A DNA stretch of 64,000 nucleotides from JAWKNZ01 sp041391425 (GCA_041391425.1 JAWKNZ010000004.1:310001-374000), one strand, 5' to 3'. Counted from the stretch's first letter, positions 1 through 11,158 are shown. Program-made: numbers and translations. The notes: generated by a model from the letters alone, not told the origin.

Positions 1-2
1 TT

Positions 3-587
3 ATTTTGTTGTGTTCTCTAGTACTAATTTGGAGGCCGAGCTTGCGATTATTCCTTTTTGGCGTAGCAATGTGTGCTGCCGCTGCTGTTAGCAATACTGG
101 ATATTCATGGTGGATGTGGACTCCAGGTGATACCGTCGATACATCAACACAATCGATCATTGGAAATGGCTACCACCCTGACCAACCAATAAATTTCAGC
201 CATAAATTGCATGCAGGAGACCGAAAAATTCCCTGCCAATATTGCCACTCAAGCGCAAGGCGCTCTCCGATTGCCGGTATTCCTTCACTTAACACCTGCA
301 TGGGTTGTCATAAATTGGTTAATACTGATCGTGATCCCATAAAATTCTTAACAGAAAAATTCGAAAAGGACGAACCTATAGAGTGGGTTAAGGTTCATGA
401 CCTACCTGACCATGTCCGTTTTACCCATAAACCTCACATCCTAGCTAAAGTTCAATGCCAAGAATGCCATGGACCTGTAGAAACTACAGAAACTGCGGAG
501 CAGTGGGCTCCACTGCAAATGGGTTGGTGTATTGGCTGTCACTTGAAGAAAAATGTTTCAACAAGCTGCAACACTTGTCACTATTAA
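3..587 (+). CDS. actA: ActA, pentahaem cytochrome c subunit of alternative complex III (5' end outside window)
   Basis: Multihaem cytochrome c of alternative complex III, the membrane quinol oxidase module that replaces cytochrome bc1 and hands electrons to periplasmic carriers. Five CxxCH haem sites are visible (CQYCH, CMGCH, CQECH, CIGCH, CNTCH), the last one residue from the C-terminus. A hydrophobic run near the visible N-terminus (LFLFGVAMCAAAAV) is the expected membrane anchor. The frame is open to the left edge, so the true start probably lies outside; the first in-window start codon is a TTG at 6. actB follows after 75 bp, as in known act operons. The family call is secure from the haem pattern and the neighbours. 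Confidence 0.88.
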   Translation: MLLCSLVLIWRPSLRLFLFGVAMCAAAAVSNTGYSWWMWTPGDTVDTSTQSIIGNGYHPDQPINFSHKLHAGDRKIPCQYCHSSARRSPIAGIPSLNTCMGCHKLVNTDRDPIKFLTEKFEKDEPIEWVKVHDLPDHVRFTHKPHILAKVQCQECHGPVETTETAEQWAPLQMGWCIGCHLKKNVSTSCNTCHY

Positions 588-662
588 TATTTTAGACCGT
601 TGCATTACTAAGAATTTTCCAGGAGCCTATTTTTTAGCATCCTTCCGACAGGGGGAAGAAAT

Positions 663-3600
663 TTGAGTACTGACATGGAATTTGATGAATTATCAACTCT
701 TGAAAACAACAAGCAAGTTTTTGCTCCCAGTGGTCCTTTTGAAAAAAACAAGGCCATTGTCCCGGGAGACTTTTATGCTGCTGCCGAAGAAGTTATACCT
801 GAAGTAGCAGCTGAAAGTAGTGATGTTGCAGGAGACATGGAAGATCCTACTGGCAAAGAATTTCCTTTGGACAGAAGGGATTTTATGAAGCTATTCAGTG
901 CTGGCGCAGTTGCTAGTGCTGCCACGGGTTGTATCAACAGGCCTGTCGAAAAGGCTATCCCTTATGTCAACCAACCAAAAGATCAAGTACCAGGCACTCC
1001 AACCTACTATGCGTCCACTTGCAATCAATGTTCTGCCGGATGCGGAATGGTTGTAAAAACACGAGAAGGACGTCCGACTAAGTTAGAAGGCAACCCAGGG
1101 CACCCTGTTAGCCAAGGAGCCCTCTGTGCCTTAGGACAAGCATCTATACAAGGCTTATATCACCCAGAGAGAAAAAAAGCACCTGAAGTTAAATTTGGTA
1201 AAAAGCATGTCGCTGTCGAATGGGAAGAAGCCTATGGTCATCTTGCTAAAAAATTCGGCGATGGAACTAAGATCGGCATCCTCACTTGTGGATCTACGGG
1301 AAGCCGGCACAAGTTTTTCCGAGACTTTTTACGCACTATGGGATCTCCCGAGCGTAATCTTTACACCTGGGAACCAAATGGTTTGTTCCATTCGATAACA
1401 GAAGCACATAAACTTGCTTTTGGGGTCAACGCCATGCCTCGCTTTGACCTACGGAATGCTGACAATATAGTAGGCATAGGCTCTGACTTTCTTGATGTTG
1501 GTGTTTCTCCTATTTATCAAGCAAAGAGTTTTTCACAAGCACATGCATATCGTAACGGCAAAATGGGGAAACTGACTCAATTTGAAGCAACCCTTTCATT
1601 AAAGGGGGAAGGGGCCGATGTCCGTTATCCAATTCCAGTGGATGGAGAATTATTAACTTCCCTATTACTACTTAGAGCCTTACACGAAAACAATGCTTCT
1701 AAAGGCACAGCTGAAGAAAAATCAAGAGTTAAAGAGATACTAGATCAATATTCAGAACAGATCAGCAACGCAACAAATGAAGTCGGTGTAAAACGTGAGG
1801 TCTTCGATAAGCTAGCTGATAGCCTCCTTAAGGAAAGATCCTTAGTACTAGCAGGTGGAAGTACAAATTTCAACGAAGATAGCACTTCATTACAGCTAGT
1901 AGCGATATTAATTAACATTTTGATTGGAGCTTATGGCAAAGCACTGGTATTGGACCGTGGGCATATGCCAACACCAATTGTTCCAGGGGATCTGCGCCGT
2001 TTTCTTAACGAAGCGGAAGATCTCGATGTTCTCTGTCATCGATACAAACCCTATTTTTAACGTACCGCAATCTTGGGGCGTAAAAGAACGGTTCGAAAAA
2101 TCCCAACAGTGGTTTCTATCCAAGCATTTCCTAATGAATGCGATCAAAGTGCAGATTATATTTTCCGAACCACCATATGCTTGAATCTTGGGGCGATGAA
2201 CAACCAGTAAAAGGTTTTTATTCAATCCGTCAACCAGCAGTAAGACCGCTCGCTAACAGCCGTCAAGCTGAAGACATACTACTTTGGCTAGCAGCTACGG
2301 CTGGAAAAAATATGCCGTTTTCTGACTACCGTGCATATTTAAAAAAGGAATGGAAGCGTGTTTACGATGTGCTAGGAACCAATGTCTCTTACGATGTTTT
2401 TTACCAAGGCTTTTTAAGAAGAGGTCATATTGGAAAATTAGTAGGAGAACCTGTAAGCCCATTAAAGGACATTAAGCCTCATCTAAAAAGTAAGAAACAA
2501 AATTGAAAACGAGTTAAAGCTTGTCGCTACTTTGATCATAGATTTCAAGATGGTAGAGGCTCACACCGCCTGTTTTACATGAAGTAGGTGATGGCATGAC
2601 CACAATTACCTGGGATAGCTGGGTCGCCATCAACCCTAACACGTGTAGAAAATTAAATATTAAACGCAACGATATTGTAAAAATTTCCAGCACAGCGGGA
2701 AGTTTCGAAGCTGCCGTGTATCCAATGCCAGGCCTACATCCGAACACAATAGAAGTTCCTCGTGGTTTGGGGCATGCTTCTGGATTGAGTAAAATATCTG
2801 ATGATGTAGGAGTCAACCCTCTCATCGCATTTACTAAGGAAGAAGATCACCAAACTGGTTTACCTAAAACATCGGGACAAGTCATAACGCTTACCGCAAC
2901 AGGTAAACGCTACCGTCTAGCTACAATGCAGAAACACAATGACTTAGCAAATCGCAGAGAAATTGTGAAACGCATTAACCTTGAAGTCGCTCGCAAAGAC
3001 GTTAGAAAAACCCTGAACCTTGACGACGTGCCTGACCTTTACCCTAAGCTTCCAAGCGCCACCCATAGATGGGGGATGGCTTTCGACCTAAATAAATGCA
3101 CAGGGTGCGGAGCGTGCATGGTAGCGTGTGCCGTTGAAAACAACGTTCCACAAGTTGGAAGAGAGCAAATCAATTTAGGGCGTGAAATGCATTGGATACG
3201 CCTGGATCGCTATTTCCATGGTGATGTGGACAACCCTGAGTTACCTTCCAGCCAGTAAATTGCCAACATTGTAACCATGCTCCCTGCGAAGCCGTTTGTC
3301 CAGTATTTGCGACAACACATGACCCCGAAGGCCTAAATGCGATGACTTACAACCGTTGTGTTGGAACTCGTTACTGCGCCAATGCCTGCCCTTATAAAGT
3401 CAGACGCTTTAACTGGTGGACACATAAGTGGGGTGAGATGGGCAAGCGCCTTCAAGATAGAAATCCCCGTGCTCTTAATCCAGATGTTACGGTTAGAACT
3501 CGTGGTGTTATGGAAAAATGTAACATGTGCCTTGGGCGTTTACGTGACGCCAAACACCAAGCGAAACAATTCGGTCATGAGATGGTCCGAGACAATGAAG

Positions 3601-3836
3601 TAAGAGTGGCATGCCAGCAAACCTGCCCTTCAGATGCAATCGTCTTTGGAAATTTGAATGATCCAAATAGTAGAATTTCAAGGGCACGCAAAGATCATCG
3701 TGCTTACCTGCTATTAGGTGGAGACCCTGAGCATGGCCATTATGGTTTGAAGACATTGCCAAATGTCAGTTATCTGGCCGATATCATTCAAGATGGGCAT
3801 ACTCAAGAAGGAAGTCATGAGAGTGGGCATAACTAA
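663..3836 (+). pseudogene. actB: ActB, molybdopterin-oxidoreductase-like/iron-sulfur subunit of alternative complex III, broken by about seven frameshifts
   Basis: Large ActB subunit: an N-terminal molybdopterin-oxidoreductase-like part fused to an Fe-S ferredoxin-like part, exported by Tat (RRDFMKLF about residue 70). The N-terminal cluster motif CNQCSAGC and the C-terminal clusters (CTGCGACMVAC; CQHC..PC..VCP; CVGTRYCANACP; CNMC; CQQTCP) are all readable. The protein can only be followed by changing frame near 2030, 2110, 2165, 2505, 2530, 2570 and 3247. Between breaks the codons remain well conserved (for example PNHHMLESWGDE, FDHRFQDGRGSHR, PVLHEVGDGMTT). Most breaks fit loss of one base. 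Either the assembly is wrong here or the gene was very recently inactivated. Start taken as TTG 663 behind a GGGGGAAG ribosome site; ATG 675 is the alternative. Corrected length is about 1,055 residues, normal for ActB. Confidence 0.82.
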
Positions 3837-3914
3837 CGGTTAGATACCAGCGGTGCTAATCGTCTAAAAATCATGGACCAAGAGACAAAAGAAAGAAATA
3901 AGCGGAGCAATAGA

Positions 3915-5282
3915 ATGAGTGATGAAGTAAAGTGGGATAAGAGCATATCTGACGTAAACGATGCGATTCTTATTGGAATCGACTCGCCACAAAAGTCCTA
4001 TTATTTTGCTCTTGCAGCTTCGGTCGTCTGCCTGTTGATTGGAGTCGTTGCTTGGGCTTTGCAAATCAGCTACGGTATGGGTTTATCCGGACTAAATAGC
4101 CCGGTATATTGGGGTGTCTATATAACAAACTTCGTTTTCTGGGTTGGTATTGGCCACGCAGGTACTCTAATATCGGCTATTCTTTTTCTTTTCCGTGCCA
4201 AATGGCGTAATTCCATTAACCGATCTGCAGAAGCTATGACTGTTTTTGCCGTGATAACCGCGGGCCTTTTCCCATTAATTCACGTAGGCCGTATTTGGTT
4301 TGCTCCTTATTGGATGGCTCCGCTTCCTAATACCAATAATCTATGGGTGAACTTCAGATCGCCATTAATATGGGACGTATTTGCAATTTCCACATATTTA
4401 ACTGTTTCGCTATTGTTTTGGTACATGGGCTTAGTGCCGGATCTTGCATCGATTCGAGATCGTGTTAAGGGGGTCAGACGCCTTGTCTATGGTCTTATGT
4501 CATTCGGTTGGACTGGATCAGTAAGACAATGGCATCATTATGAAGCTGGTTATGGATGTCGTGCAGCGTTAGCAACTCCCTTGGTTCTTTCTGTGCACTC
4601 TATCGTATCTTGGGACTTGGCCATGTCTATCCAACCTGGTTGGCATACCACTATATTTCCTCCATACTTCGTAGCTGGTGCGATACTCTCTGGTTGCGCT
4701 ATGGTGTATACACTCGTTGTTCCCCTACGTTGGATGTTCAAACTAGAAAGCTATATTCGACCTGAACACTTAGAAGCTTGCCTGAAACTAACCTTATTGA
4801 CTTCTACGATTGTGGCCTATGCCTACGGAATCGAGTTCTTTGTCGCATGGTACAGTGGTAACCCATTTGAATGGGGAATATTCGAAAAAAGAGCCACTGG
4901 TCCATATGCTTTCTACTTTTGGACCATGGTTTTCTGTAACTGTGTTTTCCCTCTTTTATTATGGTCTCGCCGCGTTCGTTATCATATCCCAACTGCTTAT
5001 GCCATTTGCGTTTTAGTCAATATAGGCATGTGGTTTGAACGCTATAATATTATTGTCAGCGGCTTGGTTGAAGACTTTATTCCTGGCTCTTGGGGGCACT
5101 ATGAACCATCTTTAACTGAAATGGCTATTACTGTAGGTAGTTTCGGCTGGTTCTTCTTTTGGTTTTTCATCTTCTGCCGCTTCTTCCCACTTGTTTCGAT
5201 GTCCGAGTTGAAGCTCATTATGCCAAAACCATGGAGTTCTGATAAACTCAAGAAAATACAGGGAGCAAACCCTCATGCGTAA
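3915..5282 (+). CDS. actC: ActC, NrfD-like quinol-oxidising membrane subunit of alternative complex III
   Basis: Polytopic NrfD/PsrC-type membrane protein carrying the quinol site of alternative complex III. About ten hydrophobic segments are visible, with conserved pieces typical of the family such as LVPDLASIRDR, LATPLVLSVHSIVSWD and PGWHTTIFPPYFVAGAI. I prefer ATG 3915, which follows GGAG by nine bases; an upstream in-frame ATG at 3873 has no ribosome site and would add 14 charged residues. It is intact, unlike its neighbours actB and actF, which argues that any loss of the complex is recent or apparent only. The stop overlaps the start of actD by eight bases. Confidence 0.9.
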   Translation: MSDEVKWDKSISDVNDAILIGIDSPQKSYYFALAASVVCLLIGVVAWALQISYGMGLSGLNSPVYWGVYITNFVFWVGIGHAGTLISAILFLFRAKWRNSINRSAEAMTVFAVITAGLFPLIHVGRIWFAPYWMAPLPNTNNLWVNFRSPLIWDVFAISTYLTVSLLFWYMGLVPDLASIRDRVKGVRRLVYGLMSFGWTGSVRQWHHYEAGYGCRAALATPLVLSVHSIVSWDLAMSIQPGWHTTIFPPYFVAGAILSGCAMVYTLVVPLRWMFKLESYIRPEHLEACLKLTLLTSTIVAYAYGIEFFVAWYSGNPFEWGIFEKRATGPYAFYFWTMVFCNCVFPLLLWSRRVRYHIPTAYAICVLVNIGMWFERYNIIVSGLVEDFIPGSWGHYEPSLTEMAITVGSFGWFFFWFFIFCRFFPLVSMSELKLIMPKPWSSDKLKKIQGANPHA

Positions 5283-5793
5283 GAAAGATACTAAAGGAAT
5301 ATTAGGTATATTTAGCCATTTAGATCACGTCTGTGATGCTATGGAAAAAATCAAAAGCCGCGACGATTTTGCTGGACATGCTGTATATAGCCCAACCTCA
5401 TACCATGAACTTGAACATGCGGCTGGCTATGGTCCAAGTGCAGTACGGTGGTTCACCCTAACTGGAGCTTTAAGTGGAATTGCCTGCGGCTTTGGCCTCC
5501 CTCTTTTTACAGACTGGGATTGGCCGCTAGTAGTCGGTGGTAAAACTGCTGGAATACCTTCATTGCCTGTTGATTTGGTCTTCGGCTTTGAGCTTATGGT
5601 ATTAATGGGAGCCATTGCTACAATTCTAGGAATGTTAGTTATGGGGCGCTTGCCAAATCCAAAAGATAAGATTTTTGATGTAAGAACCACCAATGATAAG
5701 TTTGCCATATTTGTACCTGGAGCTAACCTTGAGGGTGCTCAAGCAAAGTTTCTAAGGGACTGTGGCGCCGAAGAAGTAAATGTAACCACGTAA
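5275..5793 (+). CDS. actD: ActD, membrane subunit of alternative complex III (DUF3341 type)
   Basis: ActD subunit with two transmembrane helices (about residues 60-80 and 105-130) and a cytoplasmic N-terminal ferredoxin-like fold (GIFSHLDHVCDAMEKIKSR). The family signatures YSPTSYHELEHAAGYGPSAV and, near the end, FLRDCGAEEV are recognisable. It overlaps actC by eight bases and so is probably translationally coupled. Length of 172 residues is normal. Its role in the complex is structural; no cofactor site is seen. Confidence 0.87.
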   Translation: MRKKDTKGILGIFSHLDHVCDAMEKIKSRDDFAGHAVYSPTSYHELEHAAGYGPSAVRWFTLTGALSGIACGFGLPLFTDWDWPLVVGGKTAGIPSLPVDLVFGFELMVLMGAIATILGMLVMGRLPNPKDKIFDVRTTNDKFAIFVPGANLEGAQAKFLRDCGAEEVNVTT

Positions 5794-5865
5794 ATTACAG
5801 CCCTGTAGAACAATTTTTTAGGGTGGATCGTGGCAAAGTGGATAAAAGATAAAGGTAATTAAGGC

Positions 5866-6417
5866 ATGAAGGATAAAGGGTATCAAATGTCAATGCTTAG
5901 AGCTGCATATAAACTTCTTTTCAGCTTATCACTCCTTGCCGTCGGATGTGATGGAGATCCAAATGCAACTAAATTACAGTATATGCCGGATATGGCTGAT
6001 GCACCTACTGTAAAAGCGCAAAAAGATTATATTGATCCTCCAGATAGTAGTGTTGCTATGAATGCAATCATCTATCCCAAAACCCCTGAAGACTCAGAAA
6101 AACAGCTACAGAATCCATTTGCCAATGTTTCTGAAAAAGAAAGGACTGACTATATTTCAAAGGGCGATGAGCTTTATCATACTTTCTGCGTAACCTGCCA
6201 TGGACCACAAGCAAAGGGAAATGGCACTATTACTGACAAGTTCCCTCGGGCTCCTGATTTGACTGCTGAGCTTTATGCAAAAAGAGGAGATGGGTTTTTC
6301 TTCCATCGTATTAGTTTTGGCTCAGCTATAATGCCTAGCTATGGCCACGCTATTTCTCCCCACGAACGTTGGTACATCATTCTATATTTGAGAACATTGC
6401 AAAAGGTGGAAAAATGA
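5866..6417 (+). CDS. actE: ActE, lipid-anchored monohaem cytochrome c of alternative complex III
   Basis: Periplasmic cytochrome c subunit. A signal peptide ends in a lipobox (LLAVGC), and a single haem site CVTCH lies at about residue 105, with the distal methionine probably in the AIMPSY segment. The haem stretch YHTFCVTCHGPQAKGNG and the C-terminal WYIILYLRTLQ helix are typical of ActE and class I cytochromes. Two starts are possible: ATG 5866 behind AAGG, or ATG 5887 behind AAAGGG; the latter gives a more usual signal peptide. The stop overlaps the actF start in an ATGA arrangement at 6414. Confidence 0.87.
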   Translation: MKDKGYQMSMLRAAYKLLFSLSLLAVGCDGDPNATKLQYMPDMADAPTVKAQKDYIDPPDSSVAMNAIIYPKTPEDSEKQLQNPFANVSEKERTDYISKGDELYHTFCVTCHGPQAKGNGTITDKFPRAPDLTAELYAKRGDGFFFHRISFGSAIMPSYGHAISPHERWYIILYLRTLQKVEK

Positions 6418-7651
6418 ATCTTAACGATCTATATGAGAATCGAAAGAATTTTTATCTGAAAGTCTCGAGCACTGCAAATGGTGGTCTTATTTTTTGCTTG
6501 TTAGCAGGGATAGGAGCTTTTGCGGCAGGGATATCTATGGACGCAAACAGAGCTTGGGGAGCTTTCCTTTTCAATTTGTTCTTCTTCTATACGATTGCCC
6601 TCGGTGGAGTTGCATTTGGAGCTATGCAAGACGTAGTTGGCGCTGTATGGGGACGGCCTATCAAAAGAATTCATGAATCTTTCAGCTCTTTTTTATTGCC
6701 AGCAAGTGTACTATTAATTGCATTCCTTCTATTCATCAAGTTCCGACTTCTGGGGGCCCAGAACGTCTATTCATGGATTGCTGACCCTCAAATGTTAACT
6801 CATTTTGAAGGTAAGAATATTTGGTTAGTAGAAAACTTTATGATTATAAGAGATATCGTAGCTATCTTGGCTATCTTGCTACTTTCTAGGTGGCATATGA
6901 AACAAACCACAGCTAGAGACCTAGCCTTTATTGCTGGAGATGAAAAGAAATCAAAAGAATTGGGAAATCTTGCCAAGGAAAGGCTTAGATTTTGGTCTGC
7001 ACCGATACTATTTCTCTACGGTTGTTTCTTCAGTTTACTCTGTTTCGATCTAACAATGTCATTAGAGCCTCTTTGGTTTCTACTCTTTGGGGTGGATGGA
7101 CTTTTGCTATTATGATGCAATCACTCATGGCCACTATTCTTCTTGTTCTTTTCTGGCAAAAAATCACCGATTGGTCAAGTATATGGGCAAAAACAATTTC
7201 ATGATGTCGCAAGCTTATGCATGGATTTACGGCATTTTTGCATATTTGACCCTACGCTCACGTGTTAACTTACTGGTATGGCAATGTCGGAAGAGACCAA
7301 GAGTATTTATCCATAGACTGCATGCACCTTGGATTTACTTTTTATTCGCCATTTGTATGGCATTTTATCTTTCCAATCTTTGCGCTAATTCCCAAAGCAT
7401 CCAAATGGACTGCACCTGCAACTATTCCAATTGCCATTTGTATTTTGATAGCCCAATGGTTTATGGCTCTAATTGTAGTAATGCCAGCTACAGCAAATGC
7501 AGAACATTGGATCTTCCCATGGATGGAACTTGGATTATTTCTAGGAATGTTAGGCCTGTTTCTTAAGGGCATCTTCCGCTTTGGCAGCAAAATTCCAATG
7601 GTTGCCATAGCTGATCCTCTATTGCCAAAGGCATTTGAGGAAATCCATTAA
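6414..7651 (+). pseudogene. actF: ActF, NrfD-like membrane subunit of alternative complex III, broken by a cluster of frameshifts
   Basis: Second NrfD-like membrane protein of the complex. The gene starts at ATG 6414, overlapping the actE stop. The first 220 residues are intact. Between about 7075 and 7350 the family sequence continues only by repeated frame changes: LWGGWTFAIMM, GQVYGQKQFHDVA, HGFTAF, FAYL, YWYGNV, EETK, RLHAPWIYF and then SPFVWHFIFPIFALIP, which runs to the stop at 7651. That is at least seven breaks in 275 bp. Apart from the breaks the residues match what ActF needs. As for actB, this is either a poorly called stretch of sequence or very fresh decay. The rest of the complex subunits are intact. 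Confidence 0.8.
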
Positions 7652-7806
7652 TAATTATTAGGAAGTTCGGATATCGAAGATTAAGAGTTTTTTCTATTAC
7701 AACTTGAGCTAGGCCGCTCGGTATCCATAACATTATTTTCCTTCTAAGCTTTTGTTTCCCGAAGGATCTTGGGCTTCTTTGCTGAGTAAATTAGAATTAA
7801 TTAGTC

Positions 7807-7828
7807 GGCCCTGCAAAAGGGCCTTTTT
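7807..7828 (+). terminator. Rho-independent terminator after the act operon
   Basis: Stem GGCCC (7807-7811) and GGGCC (7819-7823) with a seven-base loop, followed at once by five T. It lies 155 bp downstream of actF and is the only clear end signal for the act operon. Confidence 0.7.
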
Positions 7829-8448
7829 GCCATATGCGACGAATTTTCACCCAACTTTTACAGTCAATTGCTCATCCTCATTTAACATTCAAATCCATTG
7901 TACGTTAAATTTGCACGCTTTTCAATCAATGAATATGCTTATCTTGAATTGACAAAAATATTCTAAAGAAAATTACTAATAAGACGAGATAGATACCGTA
8001 ATCAAGGCTAAAAATGCCAAAAGGTTTTTTATATTTTTGCGCGACTTATTTTTGGGAAGTGACTAAATTGTCTAATTATATAAATCTTTTAAACTTGTTC
8101 ATTGCGTTCTTCGTCTACTTTTGGTTGCATGGCAATCTCATTGGATAATTTATGCCTGCTTTAACACCTCACACAGAAAACTATGAACAGTATTTCATCC
8201 AATTTCGGACCATTCTAATAAAAACGATCACTTATTAGTCAATATCTACTTTTAATATCATAATATTTTTAGCTTTTCTTAAATAGCTTCTAGTAATCTT
8301 GACCATTTTACTAGTATAATACAGATGGGTATTTACACTCACTATTGCTTCACGTCTTTTTTATTACGTGAAATAAAGCGAGCTATGCAATTGATATGAT
8401 AAATTTTTGTTGCTATTTTTCCACTTTACATAAGGAAATAAACCATTA
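7829..8448. other. AT-rich intergenic region
   Basis: About 620 bp between the act terminator and the response regulator. It is strongly AT-rich, with no reading frame that looks coding. The last bases hold a ribosome site (AAGGAAATAAACC) for the gene at 8449. The promoter of that gene must lie here, but I cannot pick -35/-10 boxes with confidence. Confidence 0.5.
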
Positions 8449-9162
8449 ATGCTACAGAATAATCCACTTGCCTCACAGACCATCATCACTGTAGACCCTG
8501 GCCAAACAACGGCAAAAAAGATTGAAGATGCCGGCTATCATGTTAAGCTCTTTAGCGACGCATTTAAAGCTTTGCAAGACAACTCTAGCGACTCTATTAA
8601 AGGTGTCATTTTAGATATAAAGGCCTGCTCCGTACACAAAGGCAATCTTATTTCTGAGTTTAGACAAAAATGGCCATTCGCCCCCCTCATAGCAATTACT
8701 GATGAAGAAGACCTTGAACAAACCGCGGACGCACTTTCAAGTGGTGCCTGCGACTATATCAATCGAAGCAAAATCGAGAGTGAACTTATCTCAAGGCTAG
8801 AATCACGAGTCTTGGAGTCACAAAAAAGAGAAGAGCAGGTATATTTTTCCTTAGGAGATATTACAGTCGATGTTAAGAAGCGTCTAGTAACATGCGGTAG
8901 CAAGCAAAAACACATTTCTCCTACAGAAGTAAGCCTTATCCAGTGTTTAGCGGCTTCAAATGGAATTATCGTAGACAGAGAACTCATCAAAAAACGCTGT
9001 TGGCGGCAGACAGATGTTACCGATAACGCTTTAAATCGAAAATTGCATGAAGTCAGACGAATACTTGCAGATTTGAGTGAAAGAGTTACAATCAAGACAA
9101 TTTACGGTAGTGGATTTCTACTTGAAATTGAGAACCAGGAAGAAAGGTTTGTGACTCCTTAG
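8449..9162 (+). CDS. OmpR/PhoB-type response regulator
   Basis: Two-component response regulator: receiver domain (about residues 10-125) followed by a winged-helix OmpR-type DNA-binding domain (about 140-230). The likely phosphorylation Asp is in VILDIKA. The DNA-binding part has the family features LGDITVD..RLVTCG, ISPTEVSLIQCLAASNG, and VTDNALNRKLHEVRRILAD..TIYGSGFLL. The receiver is unusual: no clear acidic pair is seen near the N-terminus (TIITVDPGQ in place of the usual DDD/DDE), so phosphorylation may be altered. No kinase gene is adjacent. ATG 8449 has an AAGGAAATAAACC ribosome site. Confidence 0.82.
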   Translation: MLQNNPLASQTIITVDPGQTTAKKIEDAGYHVKLFSDAFKALQDNSSDSIKGVILDIKACSVHKGNLISEFRQKWPFAPLIAITDEEDLEQTADALSSGACDYINRSKIESELISRLESRVLESQKREEQVYFSLGDITVDVKKRLVTCGSKQKHISPTEVSLIQCLAASNGIIVDRELIKKRCWRQTDVTDNALNRKLHEVRRILADLSERVTIKTIYGSGFLLEIENQEERFVTP

Positions 9163-9207
9163 AGCATATGCTCTCCCTTCTCTTCCACCACTGCGGAAGA
9201 ATGCCAC

Positions 9208-11158
9208 ATGAAAACAGCCTCAAAAGACCGAGAACAAAGCGACTCAAATATAGCGAGTAACAAGCAATTATCCGTCGAAATTTTCAGCTTTGCCACCCGT
9301 TACGGCCCTTTAGAGTGGGATAATAAAAGCAACATGCTTTTATGGCTTGAAAGCAACAGGTCAATCCAAAAATTATGTGCATTCGACCCTCAAAGCTCCA
9401 AAATAGATATAGTAGAAGACAATAAAAAAATTAAGGCTGCAATCGGATATGGTGGAGGTGACTTCAATATTGCCAACGGCAATGTTGTATATTCGGAGGC
9501 TAGCACTTCCAAACTATACCAAATTAATTTGTTAACAAAATCTCGAATACAACTTACCCCAAAGGCTGGGCAAACAGCTTCACCAAAACCGTCACCAACA
9601 ACTCCTTGGGTCATGTATATAAATAGAGACGATGAAGAACGAGATTGTTTGGCGGTAGTCCAAGCTGATGGAAAGCAATGGCCGCAAATCCTCAATGCCG
9701 ATTTTGATTTTTATCGAAACAGCCTTGCTGGCACCCAAACGGAATGCAAATTGCTTTGTTGCTTGGAATCATCCACATATGCCGTGGATAAACTCTAAAA
9801 TTTACGTAGCTGATATTCAAATGCATGCTAAAGGATACCCAGCCATTAGCCATCTCGATGCCATCCCTAGTCCGGACATGTCAGCGAGCTTCCAACCTCA
9901 ATTCTGCCCAAAAGGAAATTTTGTTTATTTCATACGCGATGATAGCCAATGGGGACAATTATTTCGCTATAATTTACAGACAAAGTCAGTAGAAAAAATA
10001 ACCGATATTCAAGGAGAATGTGCGCAGCCCAACTGGGTGCATGACATGAGAACCTATACCTTGAGTCATGATGGCACACAAGCATTCGTGGTTGCAAATA
10101 AAAATACCATTCATACTATTTATCAAATTAACCTTGAAAAAGAGAATGAGAGCACTCACTACCAATGCACCCGTTGGACAAATACACACCTGTGGAGCGA
10201 AATATTGCAACCGACATGCTCCTATGATGGCCGTCATCTGGCCTTTATAGGTAGTGCGCCTGACCGACCACCAGAGATCTGTCTTGCTAATCTAAAAGAA
10301 AATAATGCCATACAGCCTCTTAAAAGCACTATAAAATCCTATCCACAATTCATAGACCACCAGTCAAATCCCATTCATCTGAACTGGCAAGACAATGGTA
10401 TCAAAACCTATGGACTTTACTGGCCTCCGAAAAGCCAACCAATTTGTAAAAATGGGGAAAAGGATATACCACCCGTTATTTTCAAAATCCATGGAGGACC
10501 AACCGCACAAGCTACCACTTGTTGGGAACCAGAAGCACAGTTTTTTACAAGTAAAAATATCGGGGTATTTTATGTCAACTACCGTGGAAGCTGGGGATAT
10601 GGTCGCAAATATATGGAAGCCATAAAAGGGCAGTGGGGAGTTTGCGATGTCGAAGATGCAATTTCTGGCTTAAACTATTTGGAACGACAAGGGCTGGCTT
10701 CTCGTAAAAAATCAGTCATCATGGGAGGAAGCGCTGGCGGTTACACTGTCTTACAGGCCCTTTGCCATTATCCACAAGTGTTCGCAGCTGGAATTTGCCT
10801 GTATGGAGTCACAGATCTCTTTGCCCTATCACAACAAACCCATAAGTTTGAAAAGCACTATAACGACTATTTATTAGGTATTCTTCCGCAAGCAACCAAT
10901 GTCTACACGGAAAGGTCTCCTATAAATTTTGCTGATAAAATACAGAAACCTATCGCAATCTATCAAGGCAAAGAAGATACCGTCGTCGCTCCCCAACAGA
11001 TGATAAGCTTTGTCGATTCCTTAAAAAAGTTTAATATCCCTCATTTTTTTCATCTATACGAAAACGAAGGCCATGGCTTTCGCCTACAAGAAACTAAGGA
11101 GCATCTTTACCGCACAATGACAGATTTTATTTACAATTCTATAGCAAGCGATGTTTAA
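9208..11158 (+). pseudogene. S9-family prolyl oligopeptidase/acylaminoacyl-peptidase-like, two frameshifts near 9722 and 9752
   Basis: Serine peptidase of the S9 family: N-terminal beta-propeller (roughly the first 370 residues) and C-terminal alpha/beta hydrolase. The catalytic serine is in GGSAGGYT, the acid in GKEDTVVAP and the histidine in NEGHGFR; the oxyanion region KIHGGPTAQA is present. The frame changes twice within about 35 bp: DFDFYRN, then PCWHPNGMQIA, then FVAWNHPHMPWINSKIYVAD. Each step fits loss of one base. Everything else is intact, so the catalytic domain reads through from about 9755 to 11158. The gene follows the regulator by 45 bp and may be co-transcribed. No signal peptide is seen, so a cytoplasmic peptidase is likely. 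Confidence 0.83.

Noticed and set aside
2030..3250. Programmed frameshifting or a recoded TGA (2504-2506) in actB
   Set aside because: There are too many breaks, they lack slippery sites, and the codons around 2504 read better as a shift (ENELKLV) than as TGA read-through.
7752..7952. Short open frame after the act operon
   Set aside because: It spans the terminator, has no ribosome site and an unnatural composition.
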